This document shows, piece by piece, positions 1 to 5,550 of a stretch of DNA of 7,961 nucleotides; position 1 is the first letter of the stretch; every line of letters begins with the position of its first letter. The stretch comes from Actinomycetota bacterium (lineage in GTDB: Bacteria > Actinomycetota > Thermoleophilia > Gaiellales > Gaiellaceae). The position numbers were made by a program, and so were the translations under genes. The stretch is from assembly GCA_013821525.1 (NCBI GenBank), contig JACDGR010000143.1, positions 1-7,961 on the forward strand, written 5' to 3'. The notes under the pieces were generated by a model, which saw only the letters and a list, made by a program, of their open reading frames with translations, searched no databases and was not told the DNA's origin.

Positions 1-1
1 C

Positions 2-1312
2 TCGGCCGAGGTTGCCGGGCCGGGGTTCCTGAATATCCGCCTCTCTGACGCCTTCTTCCTCGACGCGCTCTCGGAGATCGACGCGGGCTACGGCGGCGGG
101 TTCGCCGCAACGGCCGAGCGCGTGCAGGTCGAGATGGTCTCCGCGAACCCGACGGGCCCGATCGTCGTCTCCGCGGCCCGCAACGGCGCGTACGGCGACT
201 GCGTGGCGCGCCTCCTCGACTTCGCGGGACACGAGGTGCAGCGCGAGTACTACTACAACGACGCCGGCGCGCAGATGGATCGGTTCCGCGCCTCGATTGA
301 TGCGCTGCGTCGCGGTGAGGAGGTGCCGGAGGACGGGTACCGGGGCGACTATGTCGTCGACCTCGCACGTGAAGAGGGTGACCCTGTGCCGAAGATGCTC
401 GCGTCGATCGAGCAGACGATGGAGCGTTTCCGGATTCACTTCGACAGCTGGGCGTTGCAGAGCGAGCTCGAGCGCCGCCTGTCCGAGTTTCTGCCGCGAC
501 TCGACACCTACGAGCGTGACGGTGCGCTGTGGGCTCGTTCCTCCGCGTACGGTGACGAGCAGGACTGGGTGCTCGTGCGCTCGCAGGAAAGGGGCGGGAC
601 GCCGACCTACCGCGCTGCCGACGTCGTGTATCTCGTCGACAAGCTCGACCGCGGGTTCGACCGTGCGATCTACGTGCTCGGCGCAGATCATCATGCGACC
701 GCACGCTGGTACGCCGCGATCGCACGCATGCTCCGTCTCGATCCCGGCCGAGTCGAGGTGCTGCTGTACCAGTTCGTCCATCTGACCCGTGGTGGCGAAG
801 CATCGAAAGCGTCGAAGCGCGCGGGCAATGTCGTTTTCCTCGACGAGGTGATGGACGAGATCGGCATCGATGCTGCACGCTGGTACCTCGTCAACCGCGG
901 CCCCGACCAGACGATCGAGATCGACCTGGACCTCGCCGCGGAGAAATCCGCCAAGAACCCGGTCTACTACGTGCAATACGCGCACGCCCGGATCGCCGCG
1001 ATCCTGCGCAACGCGGGAGCGAGTGAGGTCGGCGGCCGCCCTCCAGGCCCGCTCGTGCCGGAGGAGAAAGAGCTGATCAAGCGGCTGACCGACTTCCCGG
1101 TTGCAGTCAGGGAGGCGGCCGAGCGGCGCGGGCCGCAGCTGATCCCCGTGTACGCGATCAGGCTCGCCGACGATTTCCACCGCTTCTACCAAGCATGCCG
1201 CGTGCTCGATGACCCGGCACAGTCGTTCAGGCTCGGACTCTGCCAGGCGACCCAACAGGTGATCGCGCGCTGTCTCGACCTCGTCGGGGTCGACGCGCCG
1301 GAGCGGATGTAG
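2..1312 (+). CDS. argS: Arginyl-tRNA synthetase, 5'-truncated by window edge, altered HIGH motif
   Basis: Class I aminoacyl-tRNA synthetase that charges tRNA-Arg with arginine in the cytoplasm. The frame is open from base 2 and gives 436 residues; ArgRS is usually about 550-580, so roughly the first 120 residues lie outside the window. Visible family marks are VAGPGFLNIRL at the left edge, VSANPTGP, EYYYNDAGAQM, the GADHH block of the catalytic core, NPVYYVQYAHARI, and a C-terminal anticodon-binding (DALR) domain ending in the typical DAPERM. An internal GTG at 122 is not the start, because homology continues upstream of it. The HIGH signature, normally H-V-G-H after NPTGP[LM], reads V-V-S-A (164-175), so both histidines are absent. 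The KMSK-like loop reads KASKR (806-820). The rest of the protein looks well conserved, so an active but divergent enzyme is more likely than a dead one. glpX starts 11 bases after the stop, suggesting co-transcription. Confidence 0.96.
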   Translation, partial: SAEVAGPGFLNIRLSDAFFLDALSEIDAGYGGGFAATAERVQVEMVSANPTGPIVVSAARNGAYGDCVARLLDFAGHEVQREYYYNDAGAQMDRFRASIDALRRGEEVPEDGYRGDYVVDLAREEGDPVPKMLASIEQTMERFRIHFDSWALQSELERRLSEFLPRLDTYERDGALWARSSAYGDEQDWVLVRSQERGGTPTYRAADVVYLVDKLDRGFDRAIYVLGADHHATARWYAAIARMLRLDPGRVEVLLYQFVHLTRGGEASKASKRAGNVVFLDEVMDEIGIDAARWYLVNRGPDQTIEIDLDLAAEKSAKNPVYYVQYAHARIAAILRNAGASEVGGRPPGPLVPEEKELIKRLTDFPVAVREAAERRGPQLIPVYAIRLADDFHRFYQACRVLDDPAQSFRLGLCQATQQVIARCLDLVGVDAPERM

Positions 1313-1323
1313 GCTCCGCGGCC

Positions 1324-2310
1324 GTGGGCTCTCAGCATCCCGACCGGAACCTGGCGCTTGAGCTCGTCCGTGTGACCGAGGCCGCTGCGATGGGCGCCGG
1401 ACGCTGGATCGGGCGCGGCGACAAGATCGCTGCCGACCAGGCGGCGGTCGACGGGATGCGCACGATGCTGGACTCGGTCGCGATGGAGGGCGTCGTCGTG
1501 ATCGGGGAAGGCGAGAAGGACGAAGCGCCGATGCTCTACAACGGTGAGGAGGTCGGCGCGGGAGGCGGTCAGCAGGTCGACGTGGCGGTCGACCCACTCG
1601 AGGGCACGCGCCTGACAGCGCTCGGTCAGCCGAACGCGATCGCGGTGATCGCCGTTGCCGAGCGAGGCTCGATGTTCTTTCCCGGCGCGGCCGTCTACAT
1701 GGAGAAGATCGCTGCGGGCGCCGACGCGGTCAATGCGATCGACATCAATGCGTCCCCGACGGAGAACGTGAACGCGGTCGCGAAGGCGAAGGGCCGCAGG
1801 CCGACCGACGTCCGCGTCGTCGTGCTCGAGCGAGAGCGGCACGAGGATCTGATCGGCGAGCTGCGACAGGCGGGTGCCCGCGTCAACCTGATTCGTGACG
1901 GGGACGTCGCCCCCGCAATCGCTGCTGCGCGCCCGGAGACCGGCGTCGACCTCCTCTACGGGATCGGCGGCACGCCCGAGGGCGTGATCTCGGCAGCCGC
2001 GCTGAAGGCTGTCGGCGGCGGCATCCAGGGAAAGCTCTGGCCGCGCACCGACGAGGAGCGCGCCGCGCTCCTCGAAGCGGGGTACGACCTCGATCGCGTC
2101 CTCTTCACCGACGATCTCGTGCGGAGCGACGACGTGTTCGTCGCCGCCACCGGTGTCACGACCGGAGCGCTATTGCGCGGGATTCGCTACGTCACGGGAG
2201 CGGCGATCACCGATTCGATCGCGCTGCGCTCGCGCTCCGGCACGGTTCGCCGGATCGAGGCACGACACACCTTGAGCAAGCTCGCTCACTTCACCGGGAG
2301 GGAATACTGA
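1324..2310 (+). CDS. glpX: Class II fructose-1,6-bisphosphatase GlpX
   Basis: Hydrolyses fructose-1,6-bisphosphate to fructose-6-phosphate plus phosphate, the committed gluconeogenic step, using a divalent metal. The 328 residues are close to the length of E. coli GlpX (about 336). Recognisable motifs in order are GRGDK (30-34), GEGEKDEAPM (61-70), the metal/phosphate-binding DPLEGTRLTALGQ (90-102), YMEK (125-128), DGD (192-194) and GIGGTPEG (213-220). These include the acidic residues expected as metal ligands. Translation is taken from GTG at 1324, 11 bases after argS; no clear Shine-Dalgarno is visible before it, but residues just after it (LELVRVTEAAAMGAGRW) already match the family N-terminus, so the start cannot be much later. 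The stop TGA overlaps the next gene's ATG by one base, so the two are probably translationally coupled. Family assignment is secure; physiological direction is inferred from the family. Confidence 0.96.
   Translation: MGSQHPDRNLALELVRVTEAAAMGAGRWIGRGDKIAADQAAVDGMRTMLDSVAMEGVVVIGEGEKDEAPMLYNGEEVGAGGGQQVDVAVDPLEGTRLTALGQPNAIAVIAVAERGSMFFPGAAVYMEKIAAGADAVNAIDINASPTENVNAVAKAKGRRPTDVRVVVLERERHEDLIGELRQAGARVNLIRDGDVAPAIAAARPETGVDLLYGIGGTPEGVISAAALKAVGGGIQGKLWPRTDEERAALLEAGYDLDRVLFTDDLVRSDDVFVAATGVTTGALLRGIRYVTGAAITDSIALRSRSGTVRRIEARHTLSKLAHFTGREY
2295..2300 (+). promoter_or_regulatory. Shine-Dalgarno for the aldolase-like gene inside the glpX 3' end
   Basis: GGGAGG followed 9 bases later by ATG at 2310. 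It lies inside the last codons of glpX, which supports coupled translation across the one-base overlap and fixes the start of the aldolase-like gene. Confidence 0.65.
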
Positions 2311-3224
2311 TGACCGAAATCGGGCTGAACGAGCTCGGCTCCACCGATCTTCTCTACGTGCTCGCGTTCGACCACCGTGGCTCGTTCGAGAAGATGGTCG
2401 GTGACGTCGATCGCGTCCCGGGAGCGAAGTCACTGATCTGGGAGGGCTTCCTGCGCGCCGTCGAGGAAGGGGCGCCGAAGCAGGCTGCCGGCGTGCTCGT
2501 CGACAGCCAGTACGGCCCGGAGGTTGCGCGTCAGGCAAAGGCGGGCGGCTACAAGCTCGCGATGCCGGTCGAGAAGAGCGGCCAGAACGAGTTCGACTTC
2601 GAGTACGGGGACGCGTTCGGCGAGAAGATCGAGGAGTTCGACCCCGATTTCTCGAAGGTGCTCGTCCGCTACAACCCGGAGGGCGACCCGGAGCTGAACG
2701 AGCGGCAGATCGAGAAGCTGCGCCGTCTTTCCGAGTGGCTGCACCAGCATCACCGCAAGTACCTCTTCGAGTTGCTCGTGCCCGCGGAGGACGCGCAGCT
2801 TGCGCGCGTCGACGGCAGCGTCGACCGCTACGACCTCGAGCTGCGCCCGCAGCTGATGATGGAGGCGATCCTGCAGTTGCAGAACGGCGGGGTCGAGGCG
2901 GACATCTGGAAGATCGAGGGTATCGACGACCGCGAGGCCTGCAACGAGATCGCGCAGCTCGTGCGGCGCGACGGTCGCGACCGTGTGTCGTGTGTCGTGC
3001 TCGGCCGCGGCGCGTCGGACGACAAGGTGGACGAGTGGCTGCGCGCCGCCGCCGGCCTGGAGGGGTACAACGGCTTCGCGATCGGCCGCTCGATCTTCGG
3101 TGAGGCCGTCAAGGCGTACGCCGCCGATCCCGACGGCTTCGACCGTGAGGCTGCAGTCGCGAAGATCGCGCGGAACTACCTGCGCTTCATCGAGGTCTAT
3201 GAAGGAGCGTCCGCTCCGGCATAG
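2310..3224 (+). CDS. DUF2090 / class I aldolase-like TIM-barrel protein, probable sugar-phosphate aldolase
   Basis: A 304-residue protein resembling the DUF2090 domain found at the C-terminus of some IolC (5-dehydro-2-deoxygluconokinase) proteins, which is related to class I aldolases. Visible marks are YVLAFDHRGSF (16-26), VDSQYG (64-69), VLVRYNPEGD (117-126), FELLVP (153-158), DIWKIEG (198-204) and GFAIGRSIF (255-263) near the end of the barrel. Lys201 in the DIWKIEG strand sits where LacD-type class I aldolases carry the Schiff-base lysine (inference by motif resemblance). No kinase domain is attached, so it stands alone. The ATG overlaps the glpX stop by one base, with GGGAGG about 7 bases upstream (2295-2300). 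Coupling to glpX suggests that it supplies fructose-1,6-bisphosphate to GlpX, but a 2-deoxy-5-ketogluconate-6-phosphate aldolase role is possible. Fold assignment is fairly firm; the substrate is not. Confidence 0.82.
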   Translation: MTEIGLNELGSTDLLYVLAFDHRGSFEKMVGDVDRVPGAKSLIWEGFLRAVEEGAPKQAAGVLVDSQYGPEVARQAKAGGYKLAMPVEKSGQNEFDFEYGDAFGEKIEEFDPDFSKVLVRYNPEGDPELNERQIEKLRRLSEWLHQHHRKYLFELLVPAEDAQLARVDGSVDRYDLELRPQLMMEAILQLQNGGVEADIWKIEGIDDREACNEIAQLVRRDGRDRVSCVVLGRGASDDKVDEWLRAAAGLEGYNGFAIGRSIFGEAVKAYAADPDGFDREAAVAKIARNYLRFIEVYEGASAPA

Positions 3225-3240
3225 GATGCAGCACAGCCGA

Positions 3241-3275
3241 GGTGAGAGCGCGGCTGCGGCTCCGCGCCCCTCACC
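3241..3275 (+). terminator. Hairpin terminator closing the argS-glpX-aldolase block
   Basis: GGTGAG (3241-3246) pairs with CTCACC (3270-3275), and GCGCGG (3248-3253) pairs with CCGCGC (3262-3267), around an 8-base loop with a small internal bulge: 12 pairs, almost all G-C. It begins 16 bases after the aldolase-like stop. Only a short T stretch follows (3281-3283), so this is a GC-rich hairpin terminator or 3'-end stabiliser rather than a textbook U-tract terminator. Confidence 0.55.
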
Positions 3276-3299
3276 CGGCGTTTGACGCATGTCACCGGA

Positions 3300-3314
3300 T
3301 CGTTCTTAGAACGA
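3300..3314. repeat. Perfect 15-base palindrome upstream of the tRNA gene
   Basis: TCGTTCT, a single central T (3307), then AGAACGA: perfect 7-base arms, between the upstream hairpin terminator and the tRNA promoter. The tight spacing looks more like a dimeric-regulator half-site pair than an RNA hairpin. No regulator family is assigned. Confidence 0.4.
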
Positions 3315-3377
3315 CGCCCGCTGCATAACGCGGCCTGGGGAGCTGAGATGCCGCAGACCCGAAAATCTTGTGCTGGC

Positions 3378-3383
3378 TAGAAT
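3378..3383 (+). promoter_or_regulatory. -10 element of the tRNA-Gly promoter
   Basis: TAGAAT, one mismatch from TATAAT, ending 9 bases before the first base of the mature tRNA. No convincing -35 hexamer is seen at 16-18 bases upstream. Confidence 0.5.
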
Positions 3384-3392
3384 GAGCGGCAC

Positions 3393-3465
3393 GCGGGTGT
3401 AGCTCAGTTGGTAGAGCATCAGCTTCCCAAGCTGAGGGTCGAGAGTTCGAGTCTCTTCGCCCGCT
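3393..3465 (+). tRNA. tRNA-Gly (anticodon CCC)
   Basis: A complete cloverleaf can be folded by eye. Acceptor arms 3393-3399 and 3458-3464 form 7 pairs including one G-U. The D stem is GCTC/GAGC (3402-3405 with 3414-3417). The anticodon stem is 3419-3423 with 3431-3435, and the loop TTCCCAA places CCC at 3426-3428. The T stem is 3441-3445 with 3453-3457, with loop TTCGAGT. The discriminator is U (3465), usual for bacterial tRNA-Gly. CCA is not encoded. It reads GGG codons. Confidence 0.96.
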
Positions 3466-3489
3466 TCGCACGACCGCTGGAAACCGGAG

Positions 3490-3531
3490 CCGATCGTGCA
3501 TGAGCCGGCGCGCCGCGCATGCCCCGATCGG
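3490..3531. repeat. Long imperfect inverted repeat 3' of the tRNA, possible terminator
   Basis: CCGATCG (3490-3496) pairs with CGATCGG (3525-3531), GCATG (3498-3502) pairs with CATGC (3518-3522), and the centre holds the perfect palindrome CGGCGCGCCG (3506-3515). The structure starts 25 bases after the tRNA end and stops 38 bases before copy A. There is no T tract. It may end or stabilise the tRNA precursor, or bind a protein ahead of copy A. Confidence 0.4.
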
Positions 3532-3557
3532 GTGATCCGATTCGTGAAATGTGGCGC

Positions 3558-3563
3558 TAGCGT
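3558..3563 (+). promoter_or_regulatory. Putative leaderless -10 hexamer of copy A
   Basis: TAGCGT fits TAnnnT and ends exactly 6 bases before the ATG at 3570, so transcription would begin at or next to the start codon. Copy C has the same hexamer class at the same distance. No -35 box is apparent. Confidence 0.45.
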
Positions 3564-3569
3564 GCGAGG

Positions 3570-3926
3570 ATGTCATGGTCGGGCTCGACGGTGGATAGCA
3601 GCGAGGAGAGAGAGGAACGCCTCGCTTACAACGAGGCAATTTTCAGATCGCTGAACGAGAGAATCGCGAGTCTGGAAATCGATTTCGGGCGCAACGCGCT
3701 CCACGATTTCATCTGCGAGTGTTCGACCCCTGACTGCTTCGAGCGAATTACGCTGACTCGAGTTGAATATGAGCTGGTACGAAACGACGGCACGCATTTC
3801 CTCCTTGCCCACGGCCACGAGGACATCGAGATCGAGCAAACCGTGACGCTGAGCAAGAACTACATCGTGGTCGCAAAGGACGGGCCAGCCGGAATCATCG
3901 CTCTCAACGAAGATCCACGCGCTTGA
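3570..3926 (+). CDS. Small CxCx4C...H protein, copy A (unnamed family)
   Basis: A 118-residue soluble protein with no signal peptide or membrane segment and no named function that I recognise. It has a charged N-terminal helix with N-x3-F-R-x2-N-E (Asn21 to Glu30), then C-E-C-x4-C (Cys49, Cys51, Cys56), Y-E-x2-R (67-71), Phe77, His83, and a beta-rich tail (NYIVVAK) ending in DPRA. Three Cys and one His at fixed spacing suggest a bound metal such as zinc (inference). The same signature recurs at 7001-7342, in a frameshifted copy at 4650-5005 and in a remnant at 4003-4080. The ATG at 3570 is preferred because of the TAGCGT hexamer 6 bases upstream; there is no good Shine-Dalgarno. The gene is visibly richer in A/T than argS-glpX, with more AT-ending codons, which could mean weaker selection or transfer. 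Confidence 0.85.
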   Translation: MSWSGSTVDSSEEREERLAYNEAIFRSLNERIASLEIDFGRNALHDFICECSTPDCFERITLTRVEYELVRNDGTHFLLAHGHEDIEIEQTVTLSKNYIVVAKDGPAGIIALNEDPRA

Positions 3927-4002
3927 AACCGGGCGAGCGGAGCTAGAGCGCGGTCGACGGACTGACTCCGGAGAGGCAAGCGACTGGTCGTCGCGAGCTC
4001 GG

Positions 4003-4080
4003 GCCTACGAGGCCGTCCGCGCAGACCCGACGTCCTTTTTCGTCCTCGCGGGTCACAAGATTCCGATCACCGAGCGTCGC
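4003..4080 (+). pseudogene. Remnant A' of the small CxCx4C...H family
   Basis: Reading from 4003, the + strand encodes AYEAVRADPTSFFVLAGHK followed by IPITE. This matches the central family segment Y-E-x2-R-x5-F-x5-H with exact spacing. No Cys signature is present upstream in this frame, and after about residue 25 the frame no longer resembles the family, running on to a stop at 4153-4155. The remnant begins 76 bases after copy A ends, so a decayed tandem duplicate is likely. It is too short and incomplete to be a functional member. Confidence 0.65.
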
Positions 4081-4128
4081 GGAGACCCAATCGCTTTCCC
4101 TAGGAGTAACCCGGCGGGGCAGGGGCAT

Positions 4129-4133
4129 AGGAG
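4129..4133 (+). promoter_or_regulatory. Shine-Dalgarno of the RsbW-like ATPase gene
   Basis: AGGAG followed by a 6-base spacer and GTG at 4140. It is among the clearest ribosome binding sites in the window and supports the GTG start. Confidence 0.6.
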
Positions 4134-4139
4134 CAAGAG

Positions 4140-4541
4140 GTGCCGGGGTCAGTAGAACGTTTTGTGACGGCAGAGACGTGGGGGGCGACACCTGCGACGG
4201 TTGCCGCTGCGCGATCGTTGCTCGACCGCAGCCTCGAGCGCGCAGCAGTCGAGCCCGCCCGGCGCTTGGATGCGCTTCTAGTCGCGAGCGAGCTTGTGAC
4301 CAACGCGGTACGACACGGGAGCCGTCCCGGCGATCAGATCAGCGTCGAGTTCCAACTCGAAGGAAGCCGACTCACGATCCGCGTGCGCGACGCAGCCCAT
4401 GCCCGAACGATTCCTGTGGCGCTGACCCCCGACCAGCATCGTGTGGGCGGGCGGGGGTTGGCGATCGTCGATCGGCTCGCGGAGTGGTCCGAGCAGATCG
4501 TGCATGGCCGACGCGAGGTAAGCGCCGAGCTAACGCTCTAA
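4140..4541 (+). CDS. RsbW/SpoIIAB-like ATP-binding protein (HATPase_c_2), possible anti-sigma kinase
   Basis: A 133-residue single-domain GHKL ATPase of the RsbW/SpoIIAB type. In this family the protein binds a partner such as a sigma factor or an STAS anti-anti-sigma factor and can phosphorylate the STAS protein. Visible are the N box ASELVTNAVRHG (49-60) with Glu51 and Asn55 in the usual places, RVRDA (81-85) where the G1 box is expected, and GGRGLAIVDRLAEWSEQ (103-119) as the G2 box. The G1 segment reads DAAH rather than the common D-x-G. The start is GTG 4140, with AGGAG 6 bases upstream. No STAS or sigma-factor gene is present in the window, so its partner is encoded elsewhere. It faces the minus-strand copy B/ANTAR pair, with about 108 bases between stop codons. 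Confidence 0.88.
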   Translation: MPGSVERFVTAETWGATPATVAAARSLLDRSLERAAVEPARRLDALLVASELVTNAVRHGSRPGDQISVEFQLEGSRLTIRVRDAAHARTIPVALTPDQHRVGGRGLAIVDRLAEWSEQIVHGRREVSAELTL

Positions 4542-4649
4542 CGACCGAGAGGCGCGAGAGCTCGTCCCTGGGGTCGACCACGGAATCGGCGTCGTGGGTG
4601 TCGGCTACATGCTGGGTGTCTTCGAAACCGGCTGCCAGCGCCAAGACCC

Positions 4650-5005
4650 TCATCCCTCCTCCGGCGGCGCGTCATGCGCTGCCTCGGCGATTTCGCCGGC
4701 TTCGCCGATCGTGTCAGTCAGCACGTAGCCGGGTAGTCGTTCGACTACAACAGCGGCCCCGGCGTCCACCGAGAGCAGCTCATGTCCGCGCACGTTGAAG
4801 AAGCGACGGGGTGCACGCGAATGCTTTCGTATGCCTGAAATGTCAGCTGGACGATCTCCATGCAGCGGGTGTCGGCGCATTCGCAGATAAACGGAATTGG
4901 GCCGTAGCCGACCTTTTCGGCCCCGGCCTCGATGTTCTCATTGGCTTCGCGGAAACGCGATTGGTTATCCGCGATCCGGGCCCGGGTCAGCTCCACGCTG
5001 TCCAT
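4650..5005 (-). pseudogene. Small CxCx4C...H protein, copy B, frameshifted
   Basis: The first frame, from ATG at 5005, gives a family N-terminus (N-x3-F-R-x2-N-E), FICECADTRC, then YESIRVHP. It then leaves homology and would end in unrelated residues at 4745. Family homology resumes in another frame with RRFFNVRGHE and continues through GEAGEIAEAAHDAPPEEG to the stop at 4650. Restoring one base in the G run 4808-4811 (C run on the coding strand) joins the two parts into about 120 residues with exact family spacing. An in-frame GTG at 5026 is an alternative start. It lies 80 bases downstream of the ANTAR gene on the same strand and may be its operon partner. It is either a true single-base deletion or a homopolymer sequencing error. 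No TAnnnT hexamer lies 6 bases before its ATG, unlike copies A and C. Confidence 0.8.
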
Positions 5006-5085
5006 GACAATCGATTCCGGCCGCACAGCAGGAACGAGCGCCTGTCATTCTCCGAGCAGTCCGTTACGACGCGCACGCGGGAGAA

Positions 5086-5370
5086 TCACCTGCGCTCGAC
5101 CGTGAAGTGGCCGGCGTTCGCGACGATCTCAGCGGCCAGCTCGTGAATTTCGCGCCGCTGACTACGCGAGGCGCCGCGAATCAGCTCGAACGCGACCTCG
5201 ACCGGGACCCCACGGCGGACACTCACACAGCCTTTGGCCTGCTCGATGATCACACGGCTCTCGAGCGCGTGACGAAGCTGCGCATTTTCGATCTCAAGCA
5301 GCCGCAGACGCGCGGCGGCGTCTCCAACCGTTAAACCGGGGGCGCTCTTCGCGAGCTTTCGTCCCTGCAT
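5086..5370 (-). CDS. Short ANTAR-domain RNA-binding protein
   Basis: A 94-residue protein. Residues about 12-38 form a short Leu/Glu-rich helix likely to pair as a coiled coil (ARLRLLEIENAQLRHALESR). Residues about 35-88 are an ANTAR domain, recognised by ALESRVIIEQAKGCVSVRRG, then VEVAFELIR, then REIHELAAEIV. ANTAR proteins bind paired RNA stem-loops and prevent transcription termination. Usually they carry a receiver, GAF or PAS sensor, but none is present here, so activity must depend on a partner protein, expression level or dimer state. The ATG at 5370 is chosen because the coiled coil begins soon after it. TAGGTC ends 6 bases before the ATG, a poor match to TAnnnT. The next gene on this strand is copy B, 80 bases downstream. 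Confidence 0.88.
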   Translation of the reverse strand: MQGRKLAKSAPGLTVGDAAARLRLLEIENAQLRHALESRVIIEQAKGCVSVRRGVPVEVAFELIRGASRSQRREIHELAAEIVANAGHFTVERR

Positions 5371-5379
5371 CAGATCGAC

Positions 5380-5490
5380 CTACTTCCGCGCGCCAGGCCA
5401 CAGCGGCCAGGTGGGCAACGGGGTCAGATCAGACGCTTCGAGCTCACTGTACTCGACCGACCCGCCGAACGGTCGTGCGAGCCGGAGGCA
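5380..5490 (-). pseudogene. Possible C-terminal gene fragment upstream of the ANTAR gene
   Basis: On the minus strand a frame open for about 42 codons ends in TAG (5382-5380), 9 bases before the ANTAR ATG. Its last part reads LARPFGGSVEYSELEASDL, then TPLPTWPLWPGARK. GC at third positions in this tail is about 80 per cent, as in coding DNA here, and the composition is protein-like. It has no start codon and no recognised family. It could be the tail of a gene that once preceded ANTAR in an operon, or chance. Confidence 0.25.
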
Positions 5491-5550
5491 GACCGCTGTG
5501 GGAGCAAGCGTGGTTCAAGCGTCAGAGCGTCAAAACGGCTCGGCTCGCCC

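Noticed and set aside
1186..1842. Minus-strand open frame of 218 codons opposite argS/glpX
   Set aside because: It is fully antisense to two conserved genes, with repetitive DRVH-type shadow composition and no family motif.
2430..3290. Long minus-strand open frame (286 codons) opposite the aldolase-like gene
   Set aside because: It mirrors a strongly supported GC-rich gene, has Leu/Val/Arg-biased shadow composition and extends through the terminator hairpin.
3282..3310. TTGACG at 3282 as a -35 box with a -10 in the palindrome
   Set aside because: At 17-18 bases spacing the downstream hexamers (CTTAGA, TTAGAA) are poor matches, and the tRNA has a better -10 at 3378.
3292..3639. Minus-strand open frame of 115 codons across the tRNA
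   Set aside because: Its DSNSRPSAWEADALPTEL segment is the well-known false translation of the antisense strand of tRNA-Gly; the rest has no support.
3943..4191. Minus-strand 82-codon open frame in the gap before the ATPase gene
   Set aside because: The + strand of this gap carries a recognisable family remnant (4003-4080); the minus frame has no motif or ribosome binding site.
4372..4653. Minus-strand open frame whose ATG overlaps the copy B stop
   Set aside because: The overlap looks like coupling, but two thirds of it is antisense to the RsbW-like gene and the first 38 residues match nothing I recognise.
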